A DNA stretch of 64,000 bases from Erythroxylum novogranatense (taxonomy: Eukaryota; Streptophyta; Magnoliopsida; Malpighiales; Erythroxylaceae), in the NCBI GenBank assembly GCA_029891385.1, contig CM057233.1, positions 48,934,063 to 48,998,062 of the forward strand. The letters are read 5' to 3'. The notes under the pieces were generated by a model. That model saw only the letters and a program-made list of their open reading frames with translations, ran no database searches and was not told the origin of the DNA. A program made the position numbers and the translations under genes. Below are positions 30,121-41,224 of the stretch, piece by piece. Position 1 is the stretch's first letter, and each line of letters opens with the position of its first letter.

Positions 30121-33100
30121 GACTAGGGAGGATGCCGAGACCGCACTGGATGTTGTCACGCAGCACGCGACTACGCTTATTTTCGATGCTTTGTGATTGT
30201 GTTGATTGATCCGGGTTCTACTCATTCGTTTGTTTCCTTGAGTAGACCCGTGTGTGATATGATTGTGAGCCCTTTGGATACTCCGCTGATGGTGAGTACT
30301 CCAATCGGTCAGTACATTGTGATTAGTCAAGTATATAGAGGTTGTGAGATTCGCATTGGTGGAGAACTTCTAGTGGTCGATTTGATGCCACTGAAGATGA
30401 GCGGTTTAGATGTGATTTTAGGCATGGATACATTGGAAAATTACAATGCACGTTTGGATTGTAAACAGAAGACAGTGGAGTTTGAATTGGATAGTGGAAA
30501 GAGAGTAGTGTTTACTGGGGACAGGAAAGCGAGTCCGCCCAGAATTGTTTCAGCATTGTCAGCGGAGAGGATGATGAGTAAAGATTGTGAGGCATTTTTG
30601 GCCTATGTGGTTGACACCAGAGCTGATAGAGGGAAGCTGGAGGATATTCCAGTAGTCAGGGAATTCTCGGACGTCTTCCCGAGGAATTGCCAGGACTACC
30701 GCCAGCTAGGGAAATTGAGTTTCCCATTGAGCTTTTGTCAGGCACAAGGTCGATTTCAATTCCGCCTTATCGGATGGCTCCGGCGGAATTGAAAGAGCTT
30801 AAGGAGCAATTGGAGGAGTTATTGGAGAAGGGGTATGTTCGACCGAGTTCTGCACCTTGGGCAGCTCCGGTCCTATTTGTGAAGAAGAAGGATGGATCGT
30901 TGAGGATGTGTGTAGACTATCGGAAGCTGAATCAAGTTACTGTGAAGAACAAGTATCCACTTCCTCACATTGATGATCTGTTTGATCAATTGCAAGGGGC
31001 GAGAGTCTTCTCAAAGATAGACTTGAGATCGGGTTATCATCAGTTGAGGATTAAGGAGTCAGATATGCCGAAGTCTGCTTTTAGGACTCGGTATGGGCAC
31101 TTTGAATTCTTGGTGATGCCTTTTGGATTGACGAATGCGCCTGCAGCGTTTATGGATTTGATGAATCGGGTATTTAAGCCATTCTTGGACCAATTTATCA
31201 TTGTCTTCATTGATGATATCTTGGTGTATTACAAGAGTGATGAGCAGCATGAGGAACATTTGAGGATGGATTTGGAGACTTTGAGGAGGCATGAGCTTTA
31301 TGCCAAATTCGATAAATGCGAGTTTTGGCTGCGGGAAGTTTCATTTCTTGGATACGTGATCTCAGAGCAAGGAGTTCATGTGGATCCAAAGAAGGTAGAA
31401 GCTGTGGTGAATTGGGAAGCCCCGAAGAATGTAGCAGAGGTGAGGAGTTTTCTGGGTTTAGCAGGCTATTACAGGAGATTCGTGGAGGGATTCTCCATGA
31501 TAGCCGCTCCGATGACTAAGTTGTTAAGGAAAAATCAAAAGTTTGTTTGGAGTGATGAGTGTCAGAGGAGCTTCGAGGAGCTCAAACGCAGATTGACGAG
31601 TGCCCCGATTTTGGTTTTGCCTTCGGGAGATGAAGGTTATTCGGTGTATAGTGATGCTTCGAGGAAGGGTCTTGGTTGTGTTTTGATGCAGGATGATAGA
31701 GTGATTGCTTATGCTTCGAGGCAGTTAAAGCCTTATGAGTTGAACTATCTGACGCATGATTTAGAGTTAGCAGCTGTGATTTTTGCCTTGAAGATTTGGA
31801 GGCATTATTTGTATGGAGTTCAGACTCGGATCTTCACTGATCATAAGAGTCTCAAGTATTTGTTGATCCAGAAGGAATTGAATTTAAGGCAGAGAAGGTG
31901 GATCGAGCTACTAAAGGATTATGACTTGTTGATTGAGTATCATCCGGGCAAGGCCAATGTTGTGGCGGATGCCTTGAGCAGGAAGTTGTCGATTGCCCAT
32001 GTTCGATCAGTTTATTTTTCTTTATTGGAAGAGATGGCCAAGCTTAAGATAAGCTTGAAGTAGGAGGAGTCGGAATGTCTTCTCGCTAATTTCAGAGTGA
32101 GACCGATTCTCAGGGAAAAGGTTAGGGAATTGCAGGCTCAAGATGCAGATTTGAGCAGAGTCAGGGATGAAATTCGAAGGTAAGGTTTCGAGATAAATGT
32201 GCAGGATGATGGGCTTATGACAGTGGGGAACAGGTTGTGTATTCCTGATGTGCAGGAGGTTAAGGCTGAGATTATGGATGAGGCACACAATGCGCCTTAT
32301 GCTATGCATCCGGGTAGCACCAGGATGTATCGGGATTTGAGAGAGCATTTTTGGTGGAAAGGCATGAAGAGAGATGTGGCAGACTTTGTGAGTAAGTGTC
32401 TAGTGTGTCAGCAAGTCAAGGCTGAACACCAGGCACCTTCAGGCAAGTTAAGGCCGTTGCCTATTCCGAAGTGGAAGTGGAAAAGGGTAACGATGGACTT
32501 TTTGATGGGTTTGCCTAAGACCAGCAGGAGGCATGATGCCATTTGGGTGATTGTGGACCGGTTGACCAAGTCAGCCCACTTTTTGGCGATTAGACAGACT
32601 GATTCTTTGCATGTGTTGGCAAAGAAGTATATTGATGAGATAGTGATGTTACATGGGATTCCGGATTCGATTGTGTCTGATAGGGACCCTCGGTTTACTT
32701 CGAGGTTTTGGGGCAGTTTGCAGGAAGCTTTGGGAAGCTTTGGGGACGAAGCTAAATTTTAGTACGGCTTTTCACCCTCAGACGGATGGTCAATCTGAGA
32801 GGACCATTCGGACTCTTGAGGGGATGCTTCGAACTTGTGTGATGGATTTTAGAGGAGCTTGGGATGAGCATTTGCCTTTGGTTGAATTTGCTTATAATAA
32901 TTTGTACCATTCGAGCATTCAGATGGCTCCATATGAGGCTTTGTATGGTAGGAGGTGTAGGACTCCGATCTGTTGGGACGAAGAAGGAGAGAGGCAATTA
33001 GAAGGACTAGAATTGATTCAGACAACCGTTGAGAAAATCAATTTGGTTAAGCAGCGGCTTAAGGCAGCACAGGATAGGATGAAGAGTTATGTTGATGCTC

Positions 33101-33576
33101 ACTGAAAGGAGATGGAGTATGAAGTCGGTGAGAAAGTGTTCCTTAAGACGTCTCCTTACAAAGGAGTTTTGAGGTTCGACAAGAAGGGTAAGTTGAGTCC
33201 GAGGTATATGGGTCCTTATGAGATCCTTGAGAGGATTGGCCCACTCGCCTACAGGTTGGCATTACCTCCGGAGTTATCGCAAATCCACGATGTCTTCCAT
33301 GTTTCCATGTTGAGGAGGTATAGATCGGATCCTTCTCATGTCATTCAGACTAGTGAGGTTCAGCTGAGAGATGATTTGAGCTATGAGGAGCTTCCAGTGC
33401 AGATTTTGGATACCAAAGATAAAGTCCTCAGGAACAAGACGGTTCAATTAGTCAAAGTCCTGTGGAGGAACCATTCGGTAGAGGAGGCTACTTGGGAGCC
33501 ATTGGAAGCCATGCGGGAGAAGTATCCGCATCTCTTCGATGATTCAGGTAAATTTCGAGGACGAAATTTCTTTTAA
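30120..33576 (+). pseudogene. pol: G2 pol: protease, reverse transcriptase, RNase H, integrase, chromodomain; decayed
   Basis: Protease: LIDPGSTHSFV with catalytic Asp at 30208-30210, followed by GLDVILGMDTLENY. After a frameshift near 30690 the reverse transcriptase is open: [35 protein letters not shown], and FIDDILVY (31206-31229; the YVDD-type box as FIDD). RNase [39 protein letters not shown] at 32061-32063 (Gln in G3), then a break near 32180. Integrase: His/Cys zinc domain 32280-32420 ([11 protein letters not shown]...CLVCQQVK), core Asp in [10 protein letters not shown] and SDRDPRFTS, a small tandem duplication with frameshift at 32730-32760, then [10 protein letters not shown] with the Glu. 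TGA at 33103-33105 (Arg in G3). Chromodomain near the end: PVQILDTKDKVLRNK...VKVLWRNHSVEEATWEP, with W and E residues that bind modified histone tails in this family. Confidence 0.95.
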
Positions 33577-33588
33577 GAGGGGGAGAAA
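33574..33588 (+). other. G2 polypurine tract
   Basis: AAGAGGGGGAGAAA directly before the 3' LTR, overlapping the last pol codons (the pol stop is TAA at 33574-33576). Primes plus-strand synthesis. Confidence 0.85.
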
Positions 33589-33976
33589 TGTTAGACCCCC
33601 AAATTTTTTTTATGATGATATTAAGCATGAATTGTGATAATTATGTGATTATGCCTTAGTTTGAGTTAATTAGGAATATTATGGATAATTACGGTTTAAT
33701 TGTGGTTGAATGAGAATTAATAGGTAAAAATGTGTGAGGGCATTTTAGGAAGTTTACTTGTGTTGGAATGGATTTAGGCTTATGAGGAGGGGTAAAATGG
33801 TCTTTGTCCACTCCTTAGGTTTTTAAAGGAAAGAAATAGAAAAGAAAAGAAAAGAAAAGAGAAAGAAAGGAAAATAGAAGAAGAAGAAGAAGGGAGTAGC
33901 CGACGGTGGAGGAAGAAGAGGAGAGAAAAGAGAACTTCGATTTCTAAGGTTTTTGACAGTTTGGAAGCGTTTTTCG

Positions 33977-34881
33977 GTAAGTTTAGCATCTTTCTATCTT
34001 GTTTCTGGATGGATTAAACATTTAGATAGCTTGGATTGAGCATAATCGATGATTTAGGGTTTTGGGTGAAAAATATGGATAAATCGTTGGGTTGATAATT
34101 TTAGGATGGATTGGAAGCTTAGAATGGGTTAGAACTGTAGTAGAAGTCTTGATCTATGCCTTATGTGTGTTGCATTTCAGTTTGGGAAGAAATGGAAGTC
34201 AGAAAATGCAGAAATCAGGGTTTTGGAGTTGAAGTTCGACCGCACGTCATGACGTCGCAGAAGAGCACGCCGCGGCGGTGCGGTGAATTGGTGACACGCC
34301 ACAGTGCACCATGTACGTCATGGCGTGCAGCACGAAGAGACGGCACGCCGCTATGACGGGTGTACGCCATGTGCGTCTGGTGATGAGCACGCCATGGCGA
34401 AGCGTGGTCGTTCATGTGAGCCCCCTTGTTTCCGAAAGTGATATTTTTACATTTTTGGGGATATCTTTTGGTGTAGATGTCTGATTGAGGTGATTTTGGA
34501 TTCGTTGTGATCTAGAAATAAATGACTGCGAGTTGTATGAAGAAGGGAAGTTCGGAATTTGTTTCAAAGGGTTCAGGAATGTAGATGGGAGTCGGATGGA
34601 GACTTCTAACGCTTTACTTTTTGCTTTTTGAGCTTTATTGAATATTTTCTATGGATATTAATTGTATGGAAACTTGGTTTATTATAGGGAACCAAGCTGA
34701 TTTGACCCAATCGCAAGAGGAAGGACAACAGTGAGTCTGATACTCAAGCGATACTAGGTGGGTAATATGTTTATGGTTATTGTGTGTATGGGCAAACGTA
34801 TATGCCACTGAGCGATACTAGGTGGGTAAACGTATATGCCACTTAGCTTCGCAGCTCACCCCATTACTCTCCCCTCCTCAG
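33977..34881 (+). other. Predicted leader intron in G2 3' LTR
   Basis: TTTTTCG|GTAAGTTTAG to CTCCCCTCCTCAG|GTGCAG, 905 bp after the deletion. Hairpin before the acceptor at 34844-34857 (AGCT-TCGC-AGCT; outer G changed to T). Confidence 0.4.
34793..34845 (+). other. Deletion junction with templated filler in G2 3' LTR
   Basis: Compared with the 5' LTR, sequence jumps from ATGGGC (27698) to AAACGTATATGCCACTGAG (28232-28250), back to CGATACTAGGTGGGTA (27655-27670) and forward again to AACGTATATGCCAC. Two passes over the same words show copying from nearby templates rather than simple joining. Confidence 0.85.
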
Positions 34882-35269
34882 GTGCAGATCGAGACGATTG
34901 TCGACCTTGCAGGGCATTAGAAACTTCAAGCTAGTTAGGAGCCTTGTATAAGTTAGTATTTTGGTTAGCCCACCAGCATTTCATCATGGAGCATACATTT
35001 GTATTTTGGGATTTAATTTAATTTTGTATTGTGTTATATTTTGAGATACTTATTGCATTTCTTCGAATGAGAATGACAGATGAATTATGCAATTGGAATG
35101 GTGAATGTATGTTTAGAATGCATGTGTACAAAGCGCATATGTATTGTTATACGAATCGAATGGTTCCTTGTATGGATGTTGGGATCGGGTCCGACGGTAT
35201 TTGGGCGCCGTCGCAGGCGCGACCGGAGGGGCCGCCTCGGGAATGGACTTACGGGGCCCGGGCCCAACA

Positions 35270-35274
35270 ATTTT
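35270..35274 (+). other. Target-site duplication of G2, right (ATTTT)
   Basis: Identical to 26537-26541. Confidence 0.9.
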
Positions 35275-35903
35275 CCAGGTAGAAAATGATGCATACATAT
35301 CTTTTAGAAGATGAAAATTAGGAGGGAGAGGATGAAAAGGAACAAGAGGAAGAACAGTAAGCTACAATTTCTCTATAGGACATGACATGTATGATTTCTT
35401 CAAAATTATAATAGATGAAAGTATTGGGGAACTATAAAGAAAAAGTCATCAATATATTGATTAATAAAGGAAATATTCGTAGTTTTATTTATAAAAGTCA
35501 GTATGTAAATAGGAGTGTGTGATAAAGGAGTTTGAACTTGTATTAATATTAGTGGGTGGACAACAAATTAAATGTTAAAGGATCTGCAAAGATTTTGATT
35601 GGGCGAATGTCCATTAATTTTTAAATGACAATTTGGTCATCATTATGGAGGAAGCAATAGCAATATGATGTTAGGTGTTTAGCAGTTGTCCACATTGAAT
35701 AACGTTATATGAAACTATAAAAAGAGAACAAAGCATGTATGCCAATTTTTGTATTGCACTAGTATGAGCATACATAATGGAGTGATCCACTATAGTGATG
35801 TTATTAAGCAATGAATATCGATGTTTATTAAAAGCAAATGATAGTAAAAGAGATAAAGGCTTTGCAACAATTATTGTAGGAATTTAAAGATGTATTTAAA
35901 TAG
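35270..35903 (+). pseudogene. Old gypsy element G6, continuation: end of gag to start of reverse transcriptase, heavily decayed
   Basis: Right after G2 the reading resumes the zinc knuckle, ending in KMMHTYLLEDEN and an acidic Glu-rich stretch, as in plant gypsy gag ends (CKMR...EEEE). Further on only scattered words remain: GGQQIK.. at about 35565 (like the protease-RT linker) and KGFATIIVG-FKDVF near 35845-35900 (like the LL-EF-DVF that opens the RT region). Stops are frequent. The CACTA fragment begins at 35904. Confidence 0.45.
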
Positions 35904-37270
35904 CACTACAAGAATTAAGACATTCGGTGACATTTGTTGTGACATTGAAATATTTCATCACAAATATGATTGTTATTGTGACAAAAAATTTGTAAGTCAC
36001 TATTACTTTTATTATTTGTGATAAATTATTACGTAGTCACTAATGGTGTATTAATTATGACACTACCAAGTCTTTCATAATTGGGTCACCACTAATAATA
36101 TGTTACTATTGCCAATAATAGCTTTGTCACTCTTAAGTTGTCACTAATAGTATTAAATATTAAATGCTTACACCATTTTAGCATGAATGAAAAGTAATTA
36201 TGACAAATAAATTATTGTCACTATTATTATTCGTTATCGCAACGAGAAAATTGTTTGTCACTTAATTGATATATTTTGTGATGACAATTGTTATCAATAT
36301 AAGAAAAATGGTTAGTGGTAATAATATATCGTCACAAGAGCATATGGACCACTTTCATCACATAACTTTTAAAATAATTGTAACGAGAAATCTTTTAATC
36401 ACATAAATTTTAAACCTTTTATGATTAAAACTTTTACTAAATATAAGCCTAACTAATTAATGCCGATTAAATATCGTCACAATAATAAACTTACCCTTAT
36501 GGTCAATATTATTCAAAATTATTGTCATTGAAAATATTTTCTCACATAAATATTTTAAGTTTGTGATAAAAATGTTATGACTACAATTGAAAATAGTTCA
36601 ATAAATAAAAATTAGAAATAAAATTATTTATCTTTTCTTATATTAGCCTATGTAAATATTTCAACAAAAATGTTTTAGAAAAATAATTAAATTTAATATT
36701 ACGTTAGAAAGATATCACAACAAAAGAGATTAAAATTAAATTATTATATTAAAGTATCAAGTAGATGTCTAAATCAATCTAAAATCCATAAATAATTTTG
36801 AAATAAATGTTTAATTATCATCGTCATCTTCATTTGCCTCATCTTCACTTGTTATTTTATCTCATCATCATTAATAAAAGTACATTCATCATAATCAGTT
36901 TCATCTTCTTCAACACCAATGATATTAATATTTATGGGATTTCCTTCAATAATTGTTGTGGCTAAGTCAGATCTATTCAATGATACCATATCATCAGCCT
37001 CCTCCAAATTAGCTCCATGAAACGTAAAAACCAATCTCTTCAATTTCTTAGCATGACTCATCTACATTTCATCAAACAAATCATATAAATCACACGGTTT
37101 TGTCTTCACAACAACTTGTCAATTAGAATCTTTAATGTCTCTTACATAATAAACTTTGGCTCATTTGTAATTTTGGGCACAATTTGAAAGTAAAGAAGTT
37201 AAAGTGAGTCGAAAGCACAATATATGAGTCCTTTTTCAAAGAATAATTTTCACTTATCTTCATGGATTGA
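35904..37270 (-). mobile_element. CACTA (En/Spm) transposon fragment
   Basis: CACTACAAGAA at 35904 is the diagnostic terminal word of CACTA elements. The next ~600 bases carry many short direct and inverted words (TTGTCACTA, GTGACAA, TAGTCACTAAT), the expected subterminal repeats where the transposase binds. A DUF4216-type coding relic on the minus strand follows. I could not find the matching end (TTCTTGTAGTG), so the right limit is arbitrary and the copy is probably truncated. Confidence 0.7.
36852..37164 (-). pseudogene. DUF4216-like C-terminal part of a CACTA transposon protein
   Basis: Minus frame beginning near 37164 reads AKVYYVRDIKDSN, stop, QVVVKTKPCDLYDLFDE, stop, then 69 open residues from MSHAKK with acidic end (EEDETDYDECTFINDDE). 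The A-VYYV-D--D--W-VV----P-DLYDL pattern is that of DUF4216, found at the C-terminus of plant CACTA-encoded TNP2-like proteins; the first stop (TGA) stands where Trp is expected. Orientation is away from the 35904 terminus, normal for the 3' end of such a gene. Relic only. Confidence 0.6.
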
Positions 37271-38830
37271 AAAGAAGAAAATTAAAAGATAAGGGGATGA
37301 TAAGAAAAATGGAACACAAAGAATAAGAATCATAGAAAGCAATGCAAGTGCATGTTTTTACTATACAAAAAGGTCAATTTAATGGAGCAAAAAATGACAT
37401 CAAATTAAGCATGAAACGATAGCAACTGGTTAGGGAAAAAAGGACCAAAATGACGTTGCACATGCAGGGTAGATGTTTACGTTAAACATAGACAACGTTT
37501 GCATATGTAGGCATTATGTGTTAAATGCACAACGCATCTGTGTTCAATGCCTAAATGCATGATCCACGTTTTGCTCAAAATGCACAGTAAAAGAAGAGGA
37601 ACATGAATAGTAGCATGGACACAAGATTAATTCGTCACATCAATGAATAGGAGGGGTGTGAAATAAAAGGTTATCTTCTTCATTTTTTCCCACCATCAAA
37701 GCATGGAGAAGATGGCTTACGCTTAGAGCATAAACATGGAGATTGAAGGCTAGCTTCCCAATACTGGTTCAGTGGGAATATCGACGCCAAGTCACGGTTA
37801 AGTTATTTTTATTATTTTAAGGTTATAATTTCTTTTTGGATTGATGTGTTGTTGGCGTTGATTTGATTGATTTTTAGGATGAATTATCTTAATACGTTAT
37901 TTTGATTGTTTTATTTCAAACCTATTGCTAAAACATTGAATATAATCCATAATAGTTACTTTTGATGTTTGTGAGTAGCATCTAATGATCTAATATCATT
38001 AGGAACAATATAATTTAGGTTAGATAACTCTAACGTGTGAGGTTATTGCTTATATTGATCGTTTTTCACTTAGTAATGCGACTGCCAAATTAAACCTAGA
38101 GATTGTATCCTAGGTTATTTGATAATTAGGTTTTAAAGATTGTTTCTTGATTAAACAAAACCTAAGTAAAAATCGAGAATAGGAGAGTATTGTATTATTC
38201 TCAGAACGATAATTGGAAGAGAGTTGTAAAGACATTAGGATGATGAAATATGCTTAATCATGTTTAGGCGGAGATTGAACCTAGAACTAGATCTTACATA
38301 TATTCAATAATTTATTCATTTTCGATTGCTTGTGTAATTTGTTTTTCATAATTTACTTTTACTTTATTTCTAAATTGCTAAAAATCCAAAAACTCCCTTT
38401 TATCTTTTCCTTGCATCAATTAACTTTGGTTATAGAAATTAACCGAACATTCCTTTTGTAACTACAAATTATAGTGTGCAGAGGTAGGTAAATTTTGCAA
38501 CATACTTGACACGCGCTGCCAAATGTGAAGAGAAAAGATGAAGAAGATAGCAGAGTATTTCCAGCAGATTGCTTATCTATATACTCCTCTTTTTAATGGC
38601 TTAATGGGTTGGGCTATAGTTTTAGTTTTAATTTAGTTTTGTGGGCTTTAGAAGAAAATTAAAAAAATCATATATAAGAAACAGAAGCCAAGTATAAGAA
38701 AGTAATGAAGGAGTTGAAGGAAATGATCTTGTAATTACATGTAAATAGTAATTAGAATTGAAGAATAATGGAAGATGAGAAAAGGATATTGTAACAATGC
38801 ATTTAGTCAAAGAAGCTCTATCATAGGATT
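37270..38830. other. Unassigned stretch
   Basis: No supported gene. 37440-37590 contains loose repeats of words around ATGCACAACG and AATGC. 37,750-38,560 has the look of a plant LTR (AT-rich, ending in phrases such as TTGCATCAATTAAC...), but no second copy, primer site or duplication was found. Confidence 0.35.
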
Positions 38831-39400
38831 AATTATATTTGCCTAATAGGTTGACAATATAATCACTCATTTGGGGTGAGTATATGATAGCTTTGGAACA
38901 AAGGTTTAGAGAATCATTATTTGATTATCTAGTGGGGGAGTTGAAGAAGTTAAAAAGGAAACCATTATGAAAGAATATTGAATAAAGTTTAATTTTTTTG
39001 CATAAATTCTTTATTTTAAAAATGTAATTGGTGATTATATTTTTAAAGAATTTAAATATGGAAATTATGCACCCAATGAAGTTGTTTAATGGAAGGAACC
39101 TCCAATAAGCATATGAAATAGTCAAGAAGTAGGAGTTAATGTTTCAACATTGTTATCCAATTTATTGTACCAATTAGAGGAATCATCAATAAGGAGTATA
39201 AGGGATATCTTAAGCTCTAAGATTACAACAAGGGTTATTACCTAAACTATACTCAATGATTAGTAAGTTAAAAGTAATAGAGGCAACCAATAATAAGGAG
39301 ATTGATGATTGAAAGGCTAAGGGGCTATGCTTTCGGTGTGATGAAAAGTTCACTTTAGGGCATAAATATAAGAAGAAACATTTTCACATATATGAAATAC
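38830..39400 (+). pseudogene. gag: Old Ty3/gypsy element G7: gag relic with zinc knuckle
   Basis: Broken frames with words of plant gypsy gag (about 38930-39130), then AKGLCFRCDEKFTLGHKYKKK at 39315-39380, a good Cys-Cys-His zinc knuckle of the chromovirus type (C--C----H), the final Cys replaced by Tyr/Lys context. It continues into the protease relic. Similar in type to G6 but a separate copy, since both contain a knuckle. Confidence 0.65.
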
Positions 39401-39405
39401 AAGAG

Positions 39406-39834
39406 GTGGAGGACATAACTATGAAATATGATGGAAAAAAGGAGATGTTAGATTGTTTACATGTCACTTCTATGCAAGCTATGACAAGTATTGCAATTGC
39501 TCAATATAAACAAATAAAAGGGAGAGGTTATTTTAATGGAAGAATGATCCATATATTCATTGATAGAGGTAGAACTCATAATTTCATCGATGAGGATTTA
39601 GTTAAGAAGTTAGTGTTGGAGGATATAAAACATGTAATGATCATTATTGGAAGAGGGATGAGGATTTGGTGTAATCAAAAGTATAAGAATGTGAAGTGGA
39701 TGATAGATAGTCATTCATTCCATTCAAATGCTTTAATGACTAAGATTGGAAGAAGTATTATGGTATTAGGGGTTCAATGTTTAACTACTTTCAATTATAT
39801 AATTTTTAAGTACAAGAATGGTAATAATGTTTGA
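39406..39834 (+). pseudogene. G7 protease region
   Basis: 142 open codons. MIHIFIDRGRTHNFIDEDLVKKL corresponds to the retroviral-type protease motif IDSGATHNFI of plant gypsy elements, with the catalytic D-S/T-G changed to D-R-G, so inactive. RSIMVLGVQCLTTF near the end matches the flap/GVQWL region that follows. Upstream residues give the usual gag-protease linker (DCLHVTSMQAM). Confidence 0.65.
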
Positions 39835-40079
39835 TTTGCAAGGAGAAAGCCCAAAGTTGTACAATGACTCAAAAAAGGGAGTAAAATGTATATCAAGGAG
39901 ATAATTTAGGAAAAATATAAAAGATGTCGATGTCGATATTATTTGTAATTGTTTATTACTGAATCATTTGGAAAAAAATATAATAGGAAGAATGAAATAT
40001 GAAGTTCAATACCTAAAGATGCAAATGGAAAAAAAGAAAGGAAGTATGAAAAATCATTAACTTATCCAGGAGTTGTTAG

Positions 40080-40881
40080 AATAATATGATGCCTTTTTTA
40101 AACAAGATAGTTTACCACCCTAAAAGTAAACATGATCATCAAATTATTTTGAAAGAGGGTATCGAGGTTACCAATATAAGACCCTATAAACACATGGGGT
40201 TATAAAAGAGAGCAATTAAAGAGCTAATCAGGAAAATATTGAAGCAAGGTGTTATTTAAGAGAGTGTTAGCCATTTTTCATTTCTTATAGTTTTAGTTAA
40301 AAATAAAGATAATTCATATAGAATGTAAGTGATTTATAAAATCTTAAATAGTTGCACAATGAAAGATAATTTTATGATTCCCCTCCTATGGATGAATTAA
40401 GAAGAGTCAACTTCTTTTCCAAGTTGAACTTCAAAGTAGGTTATTATCAAATTCCTATGTTTGAAGGTGAAATTTAAAAGATTGCTTTTAGAACTCATGA
40501 GAGGCAATGAAGGTTATGCCTTTTGGCTTAAACAATTCTCCCAAAACTTTTCAAATTCTTAGGAATGTCATATTCAAACCATACTTGAGTAAGTCTATGT
40601 TGGTATTTTTGACGATATTATAGTTTATATATCTTATTTATATAAACATTTGAATTATCTTTAGTAAATATTACAAATTTTGAGGGATCAACAATTGGTT
40701 ATTGAAAAATCTAAATGTTTATTTAGAGTAAGGAAGGTGGAATACCTTAATCTTTTCATCATTACAGTAGGAGTGGCTATAGATATAAGGAAAATTTTAA
40801 TAGTCCGATAATGACCAATTCTATTAATACTAAACAATAACTTAAAGGAATCTTTAGGTTAAAAGGTTATTATAGGCAATG
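40080..40881 (+). pseudogene. pol: G7 reverse transcriptase relic
   Basis: Many stops, but the order of words is clear: LLE-YDAFF, KHDHQIILKEG...RPYKH (40130-40195), KQGVI-ES (40245), KNKDNSYRM (40300-40325), PPMDELRRVNFFSKLNFKVGYYQIPM (40384-40462), AFRTHE, LP--F-FL, and FRLKGYYRQ (40850-40880). These are the N-terminal to thumb motifs of Ty3/gypsy reverse transcriptase. The catalytic -DD box is no longer readable. Confidence 0.7.
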
Positions 40882-41224
40882 ATTAAAAATCAAATCGGTT
40901 CAAAATTTTTAGTTCAATTTTCAATTTTTTGTTTGAATTACTTTAATAACACTTCTTGTTAAAAATCGATCAGTTTGTTAATTAATTGGCCAATATTTGT
41001 AAGCTAACCAATTTTATAAACTAAAATAAACTATTAATTTCTATTTAATAACCTTCATTTCCAATTAAACTTTAAAATAAGGACAGTCTCTTTTAATAAT
41101 ATTTTAAATTATTTAATTTTATTCAATATTTAACTAGTTTTATGATTGCTAATAACAATTGAACTTTTAAACCTCAAAGCTTTTATCTTATCGATTTAAC
41201 TTCCCATTCAATTTTTAAAACATT
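40882..41224. other. Insertion of unknown type inside the G7 pol relic
   Basis: The pol reading breaks after GYYRQ and resumes at about 41225 with IDYRGFIK / FRWQQEVDNAF, words that are adjacent in related elements. The ~340 bases between are AT-rich (repeated TTTAATT, AATTTT) and non-coding. I could not see terminal inverted repeats or a clear duplication, so whether it is a miniature element or a decayed segment is open. Confidence 0.4.

Larger units (their letters stand above)
26542..35269 (+). mobile_element. Complete Ty3/gypsy chromovirus G2 (Tekay/Del-like)
   Basis: An 8,728-bp insertion with TGTTAGACCCCC...CCAACA LTRs of 2,132 bp (5') and 1,681 bp (3'), target duplication ATTTT, initiator-Met primer site, gag with zinc knuckles, protease, reverse transcriptase, RNase H, integrase and a C-terminal chromodomain. 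Gypsy order with a chromodomain defines a chromovirus; long LTRs point to the Tekay/Del branch. The shorter 3' LTR is explained by one deletion with filler DNA. Flanking LTR sequence is nearly identical between copies except in the CpG array, but pol and gag carry several stops, mostly C-to-T or G-to-A changes. Close relative of G3. Confidence 0.95.
33589..35269 (+). repeat. G2 3' LTR, with internal deletion
   Basis: TGTTAGACCCCC to GGGCCCAACA. Matches the 5' LTR closely except for the CpG array (34240-34425) and a deletion of about 530 bases joined through copied filler at 34793-34845. The conserved ~90-nt motif is at 34471-34546. The UUCG hairpin block is inside the deleted part. Predicted intron here: 33977-34881. 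Confidence 0.93.

Noticed and set aside
37750..38560. Possible further LTR between the CACTA fragment and G7
   Set aside because: The AT-rich texture is LTR-like, but there is no partner copy, primer site, purine tract or duplication.
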